11,460 nt of DNA from Chitinophagaceae bacterium. GTDB taxonomy: Bacteria; Bacteroidota; Bacteroidia; Chitinophagales; Chitinophagaceae. The stretch covers positions 1 through 11,460 of the forward strand of contig CANJDY010000051.1 in assembly GCA_947472635.1 (NCBI GenBank), written 5' to 3'. The position numbers and the translations under genes were made by a program. The notes under the pieces are model-generated. The model did not search any database, was not told where the DNA came from, and was given only the letters and a program-made list of their open reading frames with translations. Shown here in pieces: positions 1 through 8,000 of this stretch; positions within the stretch are counted from its first letter, which is position 1; each line of letters starts with the position of its first letter.

Positions 1-30
1 GTGTTGAGTGAGCTTTTAAATAAGAAATAA
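1..30 (+). CDS. 3' end of an upstream gene, probably an arginine-biosynthesis gene (partial)
   Basis: The first nine codons read VLSELLNKK and end in TAA at 28-30. The last A of this stop is the first base of the argB ATG, a TAATG overlap that suggests translational coupling. Too little remains to identify the product. Bacteroidota arginine clusters often place a carbamoyltransferase (acetyl- or succinylornithine type) or an aminotransferase just before argB, so one of these is a reasonable inference from position alone. Confidence 0.45.
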   Translation: MLSELLNKK

Positions 31-863
31 TGGAACAACTAATGGTAATAAAAATTGGGGGAAATGTAATTGATAATGCAGCTGCATTACAGTCCTTTCT
101 TGAAAAATTTTCTACTATCAAAACCAGAAAAATTTTGGTGCATGGAGGTGGAAAAATTGCCACAAAGATTGGAGATCAATTGGGAATTCAATCAAATTAT
201 ATCAATGGAAGAAGAGTAACCGATGCAGCAACTATCGACCTTGTAACGATGGTGTATGGAGGGTTGGTGAATAAAAAAATTATTGCAAAATTACAATCAT
301 TACAATGCAATGCTATCGGATTAACCGGCGCAGATGCTAATCTCATCCCAGCGTCCAAACGGCCAGTGGTTTATCCAATGGCAAATGATGAAGTGACTGT
401 TGGAAGCGATTTGCAGGGTATCGATTACGGTTTTGTAGGGGATATTAAGGTAGCGGATCTGGGTATTCAAAATTTAGAGCTATTGCTTTCCAACAATTTT
501 ACATTGGTATTTGCTCCACTTACCCATGATAGGGATGGACAAATATTAAATACTAATGCAGATACCATTGCTTCAACATTGGCAGTGGGGTTGTCAAAAA
601 AATATGCAGTAAGATTAATTTATTGTTTTGAGAAAAAAGGTGTGTTGGAAAATGTGGAGGATGCCAACTCTGTAATTCCTTTGATAACAAAAGAAAAATA
701 TCTGCAGTTAATTGCAGACAAAAAATTATTTGATGGCATTCTTCCAAAAATTGATACTGCCTTTGCTGCCATTGAAAACGGCGTGAGGGAAGTATTGATA
801 GGAGATGCAAATGACCTATTGCAAAATGTCACCCAAAATACCATTGGGACTTTAATAAAATAG
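30..863 (+). CDS. argB: Acylglutamate kinase (N-acetyl- or N-succinylglutamate kinase)
   Basis: This cytoplasmic amino-acid kinase phosphorylates the gamma-carboxyl of an N-acylglutamate, the second step of arginine synthesis. At 277 aa it is close to the usual family length. Visible motifs are KIGGN (residues 8-12, with the catalytic Lys8), the GGGK glycine loop (39-42), NGRRVTD around Arg62 for acylglutamate binding, GLTGADAN (97-104), LNTNADT (173-179) and the second catalytic Lys240 in ILPK. The segment CFEKKGVL (199-206) stands where proteobacterial enzymes have an LTDVxGVL-like stretch and looks Bacteroidota-specific. The start at 30 overlaps the upstream stop; Met5 at 42 is an alternative, but both keep the first motif. 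The next gene begins one base after the stop. Whether the acyl group is acetyl or succinyl cannot be read here; relatives in the phylum use N-succinylglutamate. Confidence 0.95.
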   Translation: MEQLMVIKIGGNVIDNAAALQSFLEKFSTIKTRKILVHGGGKIATKIGDQLGIQSNYINGRRVTDAATIDLVTMVYGGLVNKKIIAKLQSLQCNAIGLTGADANLIPASKRPVVYPMANDEVTVGSDLQGIDYGFVGDIKVADLGIQNLELLLSNNFTLVFAPLTHDRDGQILNTNADTIASTLAVGLSKKYAVRLIYCFEKKGVLENVEDANSVIPLITKEKYLQLIADKKLFDGILPKIDTAFAAIENGVREVLIGDANDLLQNVTQNTIGTLIK

Positions 864-864
864 C

Positions 865-1926
865 ATGAAAAATAATTTATACGAGTCGGCGGTATTGTTG
901 TTAAAACAATTGATTGCAACACCCTCTTTTTCTAAAGAAGAGCAGGGTACCGCAGAAATAATTGCTGCATTTTTTGACCAGCACCAGATTGCCTATTCGA
1001 GAGTAGGAAACAATCTGTACGCTAAAAATAAACATTATGATATCAATAAGCCATCTATCCTTTTAAACTCACACCATGACACCGTTTTGCCAAATAAAGG
1101 GTATACTATCGATCCATTTACTCCATTCGAAAAAGATGGAAAGCTATTTGGGTTGGGAAGTAATGATGCCGGCGGTTGTCTAGTTTCTTTGATTGCTACT
1201 TTTATACATTTTTATAATCAAGAAAATACGGCCTACAATATTGTTTTTGCGGCAAGTGCCGAAGAGGAAATTAGCGGTGTTAACGGAATTGAATTGGTAT
1301 TGCCTAACCTGGGTGCCATTGATTTTGGAATTGTAGGCGAACCCACTCAATTGGAAATGGCTGTGGCAGAACGCGGTCTTATGGTGATAGATTGTGTAGC
1401 CCAAGGAAGTGCAGGGCATGCAGCAAGAGATGAAGGTGAAAATGCATTGTATAAGGCTTTGGAGGATATAAACTGGATACGGAATTTTAAATTTGAAAAA
1501 GTAAGTGAGCTGTTGGGTGAATGTCGACTAACCGTTACCGTGATTGAAACCGATAATAAACAACACAATGTGGTTCCTGGTCAGTGTAAATTTGTGATAG
1601 ATGCTAGAGTAAATGAGTTGTATAATTTTGACGAAATACTTGCAGTGTTTAAGCTTCATCTAAAAAGTTCATTCAAGCCACGTTCAACTCGTATGAAGTC
1701 AACATCCATCGCATTAGATCATCCGTTGGTAAAAGCGGGGATTCACTTGGGTAAGGGGTATTATGGTTCACCAACTACTTCTGATAAGGCGTTGATGCCA
1801 TTTCCCACATTAAAAATGGGACCTGGTGATAGCGCCAGAAGCCATACCGCGGATGAATTTATTTATCTTACAGAAATTGAAGCGGGAATTATAGCTTATA
1901 TTCAATTAATTGACCAAATTTTGTAA
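865..1926 (+). CDS. argE: M20-family acylornithine/acylcitrulline deacylase (ArgE-like)
   Basis: This is a di-zinc amidohydrolase of the M20 (ArgE/DapE/CPG2) family, 353 aa. The metal site is complete: His70 and catalytic Asp72 in NSHHDTV, bridging Asp101 in GSNDAGG, the Glu pair in SAEEE (134 as general base, 135 as ligand), Glu159 in GEP, and the final ligand His327 in RSHTADEF. His185 in SAGHAA lies in the dimerisation domain, the usual position for the oxyanion-hole histidine supplied by the partner subunit. The gene starts one base after the argB stop, with argH downstream, so it belongs to arginine synthesis and not to lysine (DapE) synthesis. In characterised Bacteroidota the carbamoyltransferase acts before deacylation, so the likely substrate is an N-acylcitrulline (succinyl or acetyl), giving citrulline. 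Family and pathway are firm; the exact substrate is inferred. Confidence 0.92.
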   Translation: MKNNLYESAVLLLKQLIATPSFSKEEQGTAEIIAAFFDQHQIAYSRVGNNLYAKNKHYDINKPSILLNSHHDTVLPNKGYTIDPFTPFEKDGKLFGLGSNDAGGCLVSLIATFIHFYNQENTAYNIVFAASAEEEISGVNGIELVLPNLGAIDFGIVGEPTQLEMAVAERGLMVIDCVAQGSAGHAARDEGENALYKALEDINWIRNFKFEKVSELLGECRLTVTVIETDNKQHNVVPGQCKFVIDARVNELYNFDEILAVFKLHLKSSFKPRSTRMKSTSIALDHPLVKAGIHLGKGYYGSPTTSDKALMPFPTLKMGPGDSARSHTADEFIYLTEIEAGIIAYIQLIDQIL

Positions 1927-1985
1927 ATGTGAAAGGTTTGCCAATAATTAGGTTCATCCCAATCCATCACTTAAACTTATTGTAA

Positions 1986-3317
1986 ATGAAACTCTGGCAA
2001 AAAGATACCCAATCACTGAAATCAGTTGAAAAATTTACTGTGGGCAACGACCGTGAATTGGATATTTATTTGGCGCCATTTGACGTATTAGGTTCTTTGG
2101 CCCATATAAAAATGCTGGAGTCTGTAGGGCTCCTAGCAAAAGAAGAATTGGCCTTATTGGAAGTTGAATTAAAGCGTATTTATCAATTAATTCAAAAGGG
2201 GGATTTCAAATTAGATGAGGGAGTGGAAGACATTCATTCACAAGTAGAATTAATGCTCACCCAAAGGTTAGGAGATGTGGGAAAAAAAATCCATAGTGCC
2301 AGAAGTAGAAATGATCAAGTTTTGGTGGACCTTAAATTATTTCTGAGAAGTGAGATAGAAAAATTAGTAGATAGCACGAAGGCTTTTTTTGATTTGCTGA
2401 TTAATCAAAGTGAAAAGTACAAGGATGACTTACTTCCAGGATATACTCATTTGCAGCTAGCAATGCCTTCTTCTTTTGGATTATGGTTTGGAGCATATGC
2501 CGAAAGTTTAGTAGATGATTTAATAACGCTGCAGGCTGCATTTGAAGTGGTTAATAAAAATCCGTTAGGTTCTGCAGCAGGTTATGGATCTTCCTTTCCG
2601 ATTAACAGAAAAATGACGACTGATTTATTGGGATTTGATGATCTGAATTACAATGTCGTGTATGCGCAAATGGGTAGGGGTAAAACGGAAAGAATTGTTT
2701 CATCAGCTCTGGCAAATATAGCAGCTACCATTTCGAGATTGAGTATGGACGCTTGTTTATATCTTAATCAAAACTTCTCCTTTATAAGTTTCCCCGATGA
2801 ATTGACTACTGGCAGCAGTATAATGCCTCACAAAAAAAACCCCGATGTATTTGAACTCATCCGGTCGCATTGTAATCGAATCCAGGCATTGCCCAACGAA
2901 ATAATGTTGATGACCACCAATCTACCTTCAGGGTATCATCGCGATTTGCAACTGATCAAAGAACATATCATCCCTGCTTTTCAAAATCTGCAATCTTGTA
3001 TTGAAATGGCCGGCTTGATGCTGAGCAATGTAGTGGTAAAAAAAGAGTTGTTATTACATCAGCAGTACCAATATCTTTTTAGTGTGGAGGAAGTGAATAA
3101 ACTTGTTTTACAGGGTGTTCCATTCAGAGATGCCTATAAACAAATTGGCCAGGATATTGAGCAAGGGAAGTTTACCTATAGTGCTTCACCCAGCCATACC
3201 CATGAGGGGTCTATCGGAAATTTACAACTTGACCAGGTAGTTCAAATGATGGATAAAGTGCTTAACAGGTTTAATTTTGACAAAGTGAAAGGTGCTTTGC
3301 AGCAATTATTACAGTAA
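1986..3317 (+). CDS. argH: Argininosuccinate lyase
   Basis: It cleaves argininosuccinate to arginine and fumarate, the last step of the pathway, as a cytoplasmic homotetramer of the fumarase/aspartase superfamily. The 443-aa length is slightly below the roughly 460 aa common elsewhere. Visible are the N-terminal LW...KFTVGNDRELD region, VEDIHSQVE (80-88), SARSRNDQ (104-111), PGYTHLQ with the catalytic acid His155, and the superfamily signature GSSIMPHKKNPD (276-287) with the mobile-loop catalytic Ser278. The N-terminus reads MKLWQKD instead of the LWGGRF of many bacteria, a variant I associate with Bacteroidota. A 59-nt spacer separates it from argE, with no terminator in between, so cotranscription is likely. 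The start at 1986 follows A/T-rich sequence and gives the expected N-terminus. Confidence 0.96.
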   Translation: MKLWQKDTQSLKSVEKFTVGNDRELDIYLAPFDVLGSLAHIKMLESVGLLAKEELALLEVELKRIYQLIQKGDFKLDEGVEDIHSQVELMLTQRLGDVGKKIHSARSRNDQVLVDLKLFLRSEIEKLVDSTKAFFDLLINQSEKYKDDLLPGYTHLQLAMPSSFGLWFGAYAESLVDDLITLQAAFEVVNKNPLGSAAGYGSSFPINRKMTTDLLGFDDLNYNVVYAQMGRGKTERIVSSALANIAATISRLSMDACLYLNQNFSFISFPDELTTGSSIMPHKKNPDVFELIRSHCNRIQALPNEIMLMTTNLPSGYHRDLQLIKEHIIPAFQNLQSCIEMAGLMLSNVVVKKELLLHQQYQYLFSVEEVNKLVLQGVPFRDAYKQIGQDIEQGKFTYSASPSHTHEGSIGNLQLDQVVQMMDKVLNRFNFDKVKGALQQLLQ

Positions 3318-3544
3318 ATTGCATAAGGGGACTTATCTATTGAAATATGGTTGCTCCTGTTTTCTTGGGCTTCTCTTTGCTTTTTGGAACGTGGTATTTT
3401 GTAGAATAAAATGGCGCCTATTGTTTTACCGTGGATAATTTTATTTAACAAAGCGTAGGATGGCAATGCTTTTGTGTAAATGCTATTTTCGGCGGGATGA
3501 AAATAATTCGAAGTAGCAATTTTGCAGGAGTAAGGATTTTTCAA
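3242..3544 (-). other. Unassigned minus-strand open frame in the argH-dxr spacer (doubtful gene)
   Basis: The argH-dxr spacer (3318-3602) has no + strand gene. On the - strand a 100-codon frame runs from a TTG at 3544 into the 3' end of argH, which it overlaps by 76 nt. The frame has no ATG, so any gene would need TTG as start. The part outside argH has a plausible soluble composition, with a Lys/Arg/Gln/Glu-rich stretch (KIPRSKKQREAQENR), but matches no family I know. It may be chance, a small hypothetical protein or a remnant. Confidence 0.12.
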
Positions 3545-3602
3545 ATGTCGCTTTAAAATAAATAGCGCTTTACATATCGGTAGTCATAAAAAATTTAAAC
3601 CT

Positions 3603-4772
3603 ATGGTCAATGCCATCCAAAAAAAGAGAATTGCATTATTTGGTTCAACCGGTTCTATAGGGAAGCAGGCAATCGAAGTAATCCGTGCTAATCAAACACT
3701 TTTTGAAGTGGAGATTTTGACTGCCCAGTCAAATCATGAACTGTTGATTAATCAAGCACTCGAATTCAATCCCAATGCGGTTGTTATCGGTGATGAATCC
3801 AAGTATAGTCTCGTAAAAGAAGCCCTTTCCGCTTCAGGAATAAAGGTTTTTGCAGGTGAAGCGGCACTGGTAGAGGCGGCAGATTTTGATAGCTATGATA
3901 TGATGTTGGCTGGTATTGTTGGTTTTGCGGGATTAAAACCAACGCTGAAGGCTGTTGAAAAGGGGAAAGCGATTGGCCTTGCCAATAAGGAAACCTTAGT
4001 AGTAGCAGGAGATATCGTAATGCGAAAAGCAATTGAGCATCGGGCTCCCATTATTCCGGTGGATAGCGAGCATTCTGCCATTTTTCAGTGCTTGGTGGGT
4101 GAGGGGAGAAATAAGATAGAAAAAATCATTTTAACGGCAAGCGGTGGCCCATTTATTGGAAAAAAACCTAATTTTTTAGTCAATGTAAAAAGAGACCATG
4201 CACTCAATCATCCCAATTGGGAAATGGGTGCCAAGATATCTATTGATTCTTCTACGCTGATGAACAAGGGTTTGGAAATGATTGAGGCAAAGTGGTTATT
4301 CAATTTGGATCCTAGCCAAATTCAGGTGGTGATTCACCCCCAAAGTATTATTCACAGTATGATCCAGTTTGAGGACGGGAGCATCAAGGCCCAAATGGGC
4401 TTGCCAGATATGAAATTGCCCATTCAATATGCGATGACATTTCCCCAACGTATTAAAAATGATTTTCCAAGGTTGGATTTTAAGAAGTACCCGTCTCTTG
4501 CTTTTGATGAGCCAGATGTTAAGACTTTCAGAAATTTAGCTTTGGCAACTGATGCGATGTTTAAAGGTGGCAATATGCCTTGCATCATGAATGCAGCCAA
4601 TGAAATTGCCGTGTGGGCCTTTCTGCACAACCGTATTGGCTTTCTTGACATGACTGCTGTAGTTGAAAAAACTATGCAGCAAACTGCTTTCATAGAAAAG
4701 CCTTCACTAGAAGAATATTTTGAAAGCGATGGTGAAGCACGTAATTTTGCTGCTTCTTTGATAAAAATGTGA
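3603..4772 (+). CDS. dxr: 1-deoxy-D-xylulose-5-phosphate reductoisomerase
   Basis: It converts 1-deoxy-D-xylulose 5-phosphate to 2-C-methyl-D-erythritol 4-phosphate with NADPH and a divalent metal, the committed step of the MEP isoprenoid pathway, in the cytoplasm. The 389-aa length is normal. The N-terminal Rossmann domain has GSTGSIG (14-20) and GLANKETLV (125-133). Metal ligands Asp154 and Glu156 with Ser155 lie in PVDSEHSA, and Glu225 completes the site. The substrate pocket and lid show SGGPF (180-184), the HPNWEMG loop with His203 and Trp206, and IDSSTLMNKGLE (Ser216, Asn221, Lys222). The conserved PQSIIHSM (246-253) follows. The C-terminal helical domain is complete. The start at 3603 puts the nucleotide-binding glycines at the expected distance; no Shine-Dalgarno sequence is visible. 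rseP follows on the same strand after 96 nt. Confidence 0.97.
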   Translation: MVNAIQKKRIALFGSTGSIGKQAIEVIRANQTLFEVEILTAQSNHELLINQALEFNPNAVVIGDESKYSLVKEALSASGIKVFAGEAALVEAADFDSYDMMLAGIVGFAGLKPTLKAVEKGKAIGLANKETLVVAGDIVMRKAIEHRAPIIPVDSEHSAIFQCLVGEGRNKIEKIILTASGGPFIGKKPNFLVNVKRDHALNHPNWEMGAKISIDSSTLMNKGLEMIEAKWLFNLDPSQIQVVIHPQSIIHSMIQFEDGSIKAQMGLPDMKLPIQYAMTFPQRIKNDFPRLDFKKYPSLAFDEPDVKTFRNLALATDAMFKGGNMPCIMNAANEIAVWAFLHNRIGFLDMTAVVEKTMQQTAFIEKPSLEEYFESDGEARNFAASLIKM

Positions 4773-4796
4773 GTGCTCCCAAGTTCTTACATAAGT

Positions 4797-4857
4797 AATG
4801 GGGGACAATAGTTTTTTCATTCAAATTATTTACATTGTAAATTATTCCCCATTGGGG
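4797..4857. promoter_or_regulatory. Nested inverted repeats in the dxr-rseP spacer
   Basis: An outer repeat pairs AATGGGG (4797-4803) with CCCCATT (4847-4853). Inside it, ATTTAC (4828-4833) and GTAAAT (4837-4842) form a perfect 6-bp stem with a 3-nt ATT loop. The right outer arm can instead pair locally as CCCC-ATT-GGGG (4847-4857). The group ends 11 nt before the rseP ATG. It could be an operator, a processing site or a leader structure that affects rseP translation. No run of T follows, so a terminator is less likely. Function is inferred from position only. Confidence 0.35.
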
Positions 4858-4868
4858 TACGGCATATT

Positions 4869-6248
4869 ATGACAATATTATCAATCAATTGGGGAAATGT
4901 AGGAATACAAGTGTTTTATCTCATTTTTTCTTTATCCATCCTAGTTATTCTTCATGAATTCGGACACTTCATAACTGCCAAATGGTTTGGATGTCGGGTA
5001 GAAAAATTTTATCTTTTTTTTAATCCCTATTTTTCTTTATTTAAAAAGAAAATAGGTGAAACAGAGTATGGAGTGGGATGGCTTCCTTTGGGTGGGTATG
5101 TGAAAATAGCTGGAATGATCGATGAGAGTATGGATAAAGAAGCCATGCAATTGCCACCTCAACCATTTGAATTCAGGAGCAAACCGGCATGGCAACGGCT
5201 TATCATAATGATGGGAGGTGTAATTGTAAATGTATTGCTTGCTTTTTTTATTTATTCGATGGTGTTGTTTATATGGGGCGAACAAAAAGTACCTATATCA
5301 ACTGTAAAGAATGGCATTTGGGTTCAGGACAGTGTATTGTTTGATTTAAAAATCCGCAACGGAGATAAGATAATCGCAATTGATGGAACTCCCGTTCAGT
5401 ACTTTGAAGATATTCAACCAAAATTATTGTTGGCCAAAAATATTACCATTGACAGAAACGGAACGGAAAGTAATATCGACTTTCCTGTAAATTTTATTGA
5501 GCGCCTTGTTGAAAGCAAGCGTAGAACTGGAATGTTACTTATGCAACGCATACCCACTTATATCGGTGAGTATGCTACAAAAGACAGCTCTAATGGAAAA
5601 AAGGCGGGCCTTCAACTCTTAGATAGAGTAATCTCCATTGATTCTGTTCCAGTAACTTTTTATGATGAAATGTCCACTCTACTGGCTAGTAAAAAAAATC
5701 AGTCAGTTACCCTTCAAATTGATCGAAAAGGGACAACTATTAGTGTAATGGCTGATGTCAATGTGGATGGAAAAATTGGACTTCCTCCTTTGTCAATGGA
5801 CCAGTATGATAGCCTAGGGGTATTTAAATTGGATCGAAAAAAATATGGTTTTTTTGAAGCAATTCCAGCGGGCATTTCTATGGCATTGGGAAAGTTGAAG
5901 TTTTATATCGATCAGTTTAAATTGATTCTAAATCCTGAAACAGGTGCTTACAAAGGATTAGGTGGATTTAAATCGATGGGATCCATATTTCCTACCGAGT
6001 GGGGACAGTGGGAAGCATTTTGGAGAATAACCGGCTTCTTGTCGATCATTCTTGCGTTCATGAACTTATTGCCCATCCCTGCTTTGGATGGCGGCCATGT
6101 AGTTTTCACTCTTGTAGAAATGATTAGCGGAAGAAAACCGAGCGACAAATTTTTAGAATATGCTCAAATTGTAGGCATGGTTTTGCTACTGGCTTTAATG
6201 CTATTTGCAAATGGAAATGATTGGTTTGGTTGGGGAAGAGGGAAATAG
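4869..6248 (+). CDS. rseP: Site-2 zinc metalloprotease, RseP type, with PDZ domains
   Basis: This inner-membrane intramembrane protease of the M50B family typically cuts transmembrane anti-sigma factors or remnant signal peptides after a first cleavage outside the membrane. At 459 aa it is close to E. coli RseP. The first membrane segment (about 14-38) carries HEFGH (29-33) with zinc ligands His29 and His33 and catalytic Glu30. A hydrophobic segment with MMGG (about 110-136) follows. The region 140-305 fits two PDZ domains, with DKIIAIDGTPV (166-176) and DRVISIDSVPV (252-262) as matching strand motifs. The third segment contains NLLPIPALDGG (399-409), where Asp407 is the third zinc ligand, and a last segment lies at about 432-447. 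It follows dxr on the same strand, a linkage also found in other bacteria, and is closed by a strong hairpin. Its substrate here is unknown. Confidence 0.95.
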   Translation: MTILSINWGNVGIQVFYLIFSLSILVILHEFGHFITAKWFGCRVEKFYLFFNPYFSLFKKKIGETEYGVGWLPLGGYVKIAGMIDESMDKEAMQLPPQPFEFRSKPAWQRLIIMMGGVIVNVLLAFFIYSMVLFIWGEQKVPISTVKNGIWVQDSVLFDLKIRNGDKIIAIDGTPVQYFEDIQPKLLLAKNITIDRNGTESNIDFPVNFIERLVESKRRTGMLLMQRIPTYIGEYATKDSSNGKKAGLQLLDRVISIDSVPVTFYDEMSTLLASKKNQSVTLQIDRKGTTISVMADVNVDGKIGLPPLSMDQYDSLGVFKLDRKKYGFFEAIPAGISMALGKLKFYIDQFKLILNPETGAYKGLGGFKSMGSIFPTEWGQWEAFWRITGFLSIILAFMNLLPIPALDGGHVVFTLVEMISGRKPSDKFLEYAQIVGMVLLLALMLFANGNDWFGWGRGK

Positions 6249-6261
6249 GTAAATCAAAATA

Positions 6262-6318
6262 ATTGGACAAATAAAAAAGAGAAGGGTGTATGATTCTTCT
6301 CTTTTTTATTTGTCCAAT
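6262..6318 (+). terminator. Very long perfect hairpin terminator after rseP
   Basis: The arms at 6262-6284 and 6296-6318 are exact reverse complements over 23 bp, around an 11-nt loop (6285-6295). The core GAGAAG / CTTCTC is flanked by an A-run on the left and a T-run on the right, the layout of a bidirectional intrinsic terminator. A second outer block (TTGGACAAAT / ATTTGTCCAA) extends the stem beyond the usual length. It starts 13 nt after the rseP stop, before the start of a new transcription unit. Confidence 0.85.
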
Positions 6319-6404
6319 AAGTTTTATAAAATTTACTTTTCAAATTGACTGCTTTTGCTATTTATTCCCTTCTCCTAAATAAATAGCCTTTATTAGTAAT
6401 TTCA

Positions 6405-6435
6405 TTGTTAGGAAGCGTAGAAATAATTATCTTTA
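6405..6435 (+). promoter_or_regulatory. Candidate Bacteroidota promoter for the DUF5723-type gene
   Basis: TTG at 6405-6407 is followed after 20 nt by TATCTTTA (6428-6435), which matches the phylum's TAnnTTTG -7 element at all but the last base. The site lies after the rseP terminator and about 80 nt before the next start codon, where a promoter is needed. The -33 element is only TTG, and such matches are common in AT-rich DNA. Confidence 0.35.
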
Positions 6436-6517
6436 TTTTTAACATTCCCTTTATAACTATTGACTACAATTGATCGTTATTCATTTCAAAGTTAGGTAAG
6501 CCTGAAATTTATAAAAT

Positions 6518-7987
6518 ATGCTCAGCTTAAAAGATTTTCTTCTGTTTCCGGCATTCCTACTATTTACTTCCTTGACGGCTCAAAATTATCAGGCCATCAA
6601 TGGGTCTTCCTATGCGGGTAGTTTAGCTCCAGCTAATAACCCTGCGTCAATTGTACATGTGCCTTATGCTTGGGATATTACCCCGCTGTCGGTTCAATTA
6701 AAACATAGTACCAATGCAATTAAAATTAATAATTTTTCCTTGCTATCCTCACCCAATAATGTGGAGGTTGTGTCGCAAAATGGGGTTGAAAAAAGGTTTG
6801 TATTGGCCAACCAAGATATTCGCCTGCTGAATGCTAGAATTAACCTAAATGCAAATACAGCGATTGCATTCGGAGCCAATTTTAGGAATTACTTTTCGGC
6901 CACCTCGGGTAGTTCCAACTGGCAAGACAGTATAAGTAGCCTGGCTGATTTTTTAAAAATCAATATCGATCATTCACCTCTGTCCGCTGAAATTTCTGCA
7001 GCTACCTGGCAGGAAATGTATGCTACCTATGCCCAGACATTCATTTCCAATCCGAATAGATTGGTAAATGGAGGTATAACGCTCAAGTATAACCGCGCAC
7101 TAGCAGGTGGATATGCAAGAGCACAGGGATTGAGTTATTCCCCTATTGCAGGATCAGCCGTTCCAGCATATCTGCTTACCGGTGGTAGTTTAGAGTATGG
7201 GTATTCGGCCAATATCGATACGCTCAATTCAGGCAAAAATGCAAATGCCAACCGTTCATTGTTTTTGAAAAACACCTATTCTACTTGGAGTGCTGATATT
7301 GGTGTTGAATATATTTGGCTGGCTGATGAGGACAAGGATGAATGGGGACCATTTGCATATAATTCAAAGCTAGGTATATCGTTGATGGATATTGGCTTTA
7401 ATAAATATCAACAAGGAATTAAGGGGCGACTGGCAGTTGCTGGAAAGGCGGGCGTTACGGATTCCCTCATTCAAAATATTTTCTCATCGGCAGGTTCGGT
7501 TGGGGATTTCAATGATAGCCTTGTAGTAATTTCCAGTGCAGTTTCGGGACAGTCGGGAAATTTTGTTGTTTATCAGCCTACCCGGTTAGTGATTAATTTT
7601 GACAAGCATGTTATTCATAATTTTTTTATAAATACCGAATTAACGATTCCTGTTTTATCATTACTAGTAAAAAAAGCGTTTGTTATAAAAGATATGAATT
7701 TATTGGCGATTACACCAAGGGTTGAGTTGAAAAATGTAGGGGCCTATTTGCCAATTCTGTTTAATAATCGGAAGCAGTTGTGGGTTGGGGCGGCACTAAA
7801 ACTAGGGCCTATATTATTAGGAACACACAATTTGGGCAATTTGTTTTCAAAAAATACTACCCAATCAGGTGGTGGATATATTGCTATTACTATAAGGCCT
7901 TGGGAAAAGAAGAATCAACAGGCAAAACTCCCCAATGACAATCTTCCGACAAGGGAACCACGTAATTTGGAATGTCCGAAACAATAA
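6518..7987 (+). CDS. DUF5723-type outer-membrane beta-barrel protein
   Basis: This is a 489-aa exported protein. Residues 1-21 form a signal peptide with a hydrophobic core (LLFPAFLLF) and likely cleavage between Ala21 and Gln22. The mature protein opens with a conserved-looking SLAPANNPAS (35-44), as in Bacteroidota barrels where a NPA motif near the N-terminus resembles PorV/FadL-like proteins. It continues with alternating amphipathic segments rich in Gly, Tyr and Asn. The end LWVGAALKLGPILLGTHNL (421-439) followed by GGGYIAITIRPW fits the last strands of DUF5723 proteins. A polar, proline-containing tail of about 27 residues (463-489) with a Cys near the end follows the barrel. The upstream terminator and the spacing to the next gene suggest a single-gene transcript. 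The molecular role is not known; a transport or scaffold role in the outer membrane would be a guess. Confidence 0.75.
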   Translation: MLSLKDFLLFPAFLLFTSLTAQNYQAINGSSYAGSLAPANNPASIVHVPYAWDITPLSVQLKHSTNAIKINNFSLLSSPNNVEVVSQNGVEKRFVLANQDIRLLNARINLNANTAIAFGANFRNYFSATSGSSNWQDSISSLADFLKINIDHSPLSAEISAATWQEMYATYAQTFISNPNRLVNGGITLKYNRALAGGYARAQGLSYSPIAGSAVPAYLLTGGSLEYGYSANIDTLNSGKNANANRSLFLKNTYSTWSADIGVEYIWLADEDKDEWGPFAYNSKLGISLMDIGFNKYQQGIKGRLAVAGKAGVTDSLIQNIFSSAGSVGDFNDSLVVISSAVSGQSGNFVVYQPTRLVINFDKHVIHNFFINTELTIPVLSLLVKKAFVIKDMNLLAITPRVELKNVGAYLPILFNNRKQLWVGAALKLGPILLGTHNLGNLFSKNTTQSGGGYIAITIRPWEKKNQQAKLPNDNLPTREPRNLECPKQ

Positions 7988-8000
7988 TTTACTCAATGAA

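Noticed and set aside
553..922. Minus-strand open frames opposite argB (553-810 and 620-922)
   Set aside because: They lie antisense to a clearly conserved gene, overlap each other in different frames and have low-complexity Leu/Gln/His-rich translations typical of shadows.
3497..3556. Small + strand ORF of 19 aa (starting MKIIRSS) preceded by GGCGGG
   Set aside because: The G-rich stretch directly touches the ATG, too close for a ribosome site, and this phylum does not rely on such sites. The peptide resembles nothing known.
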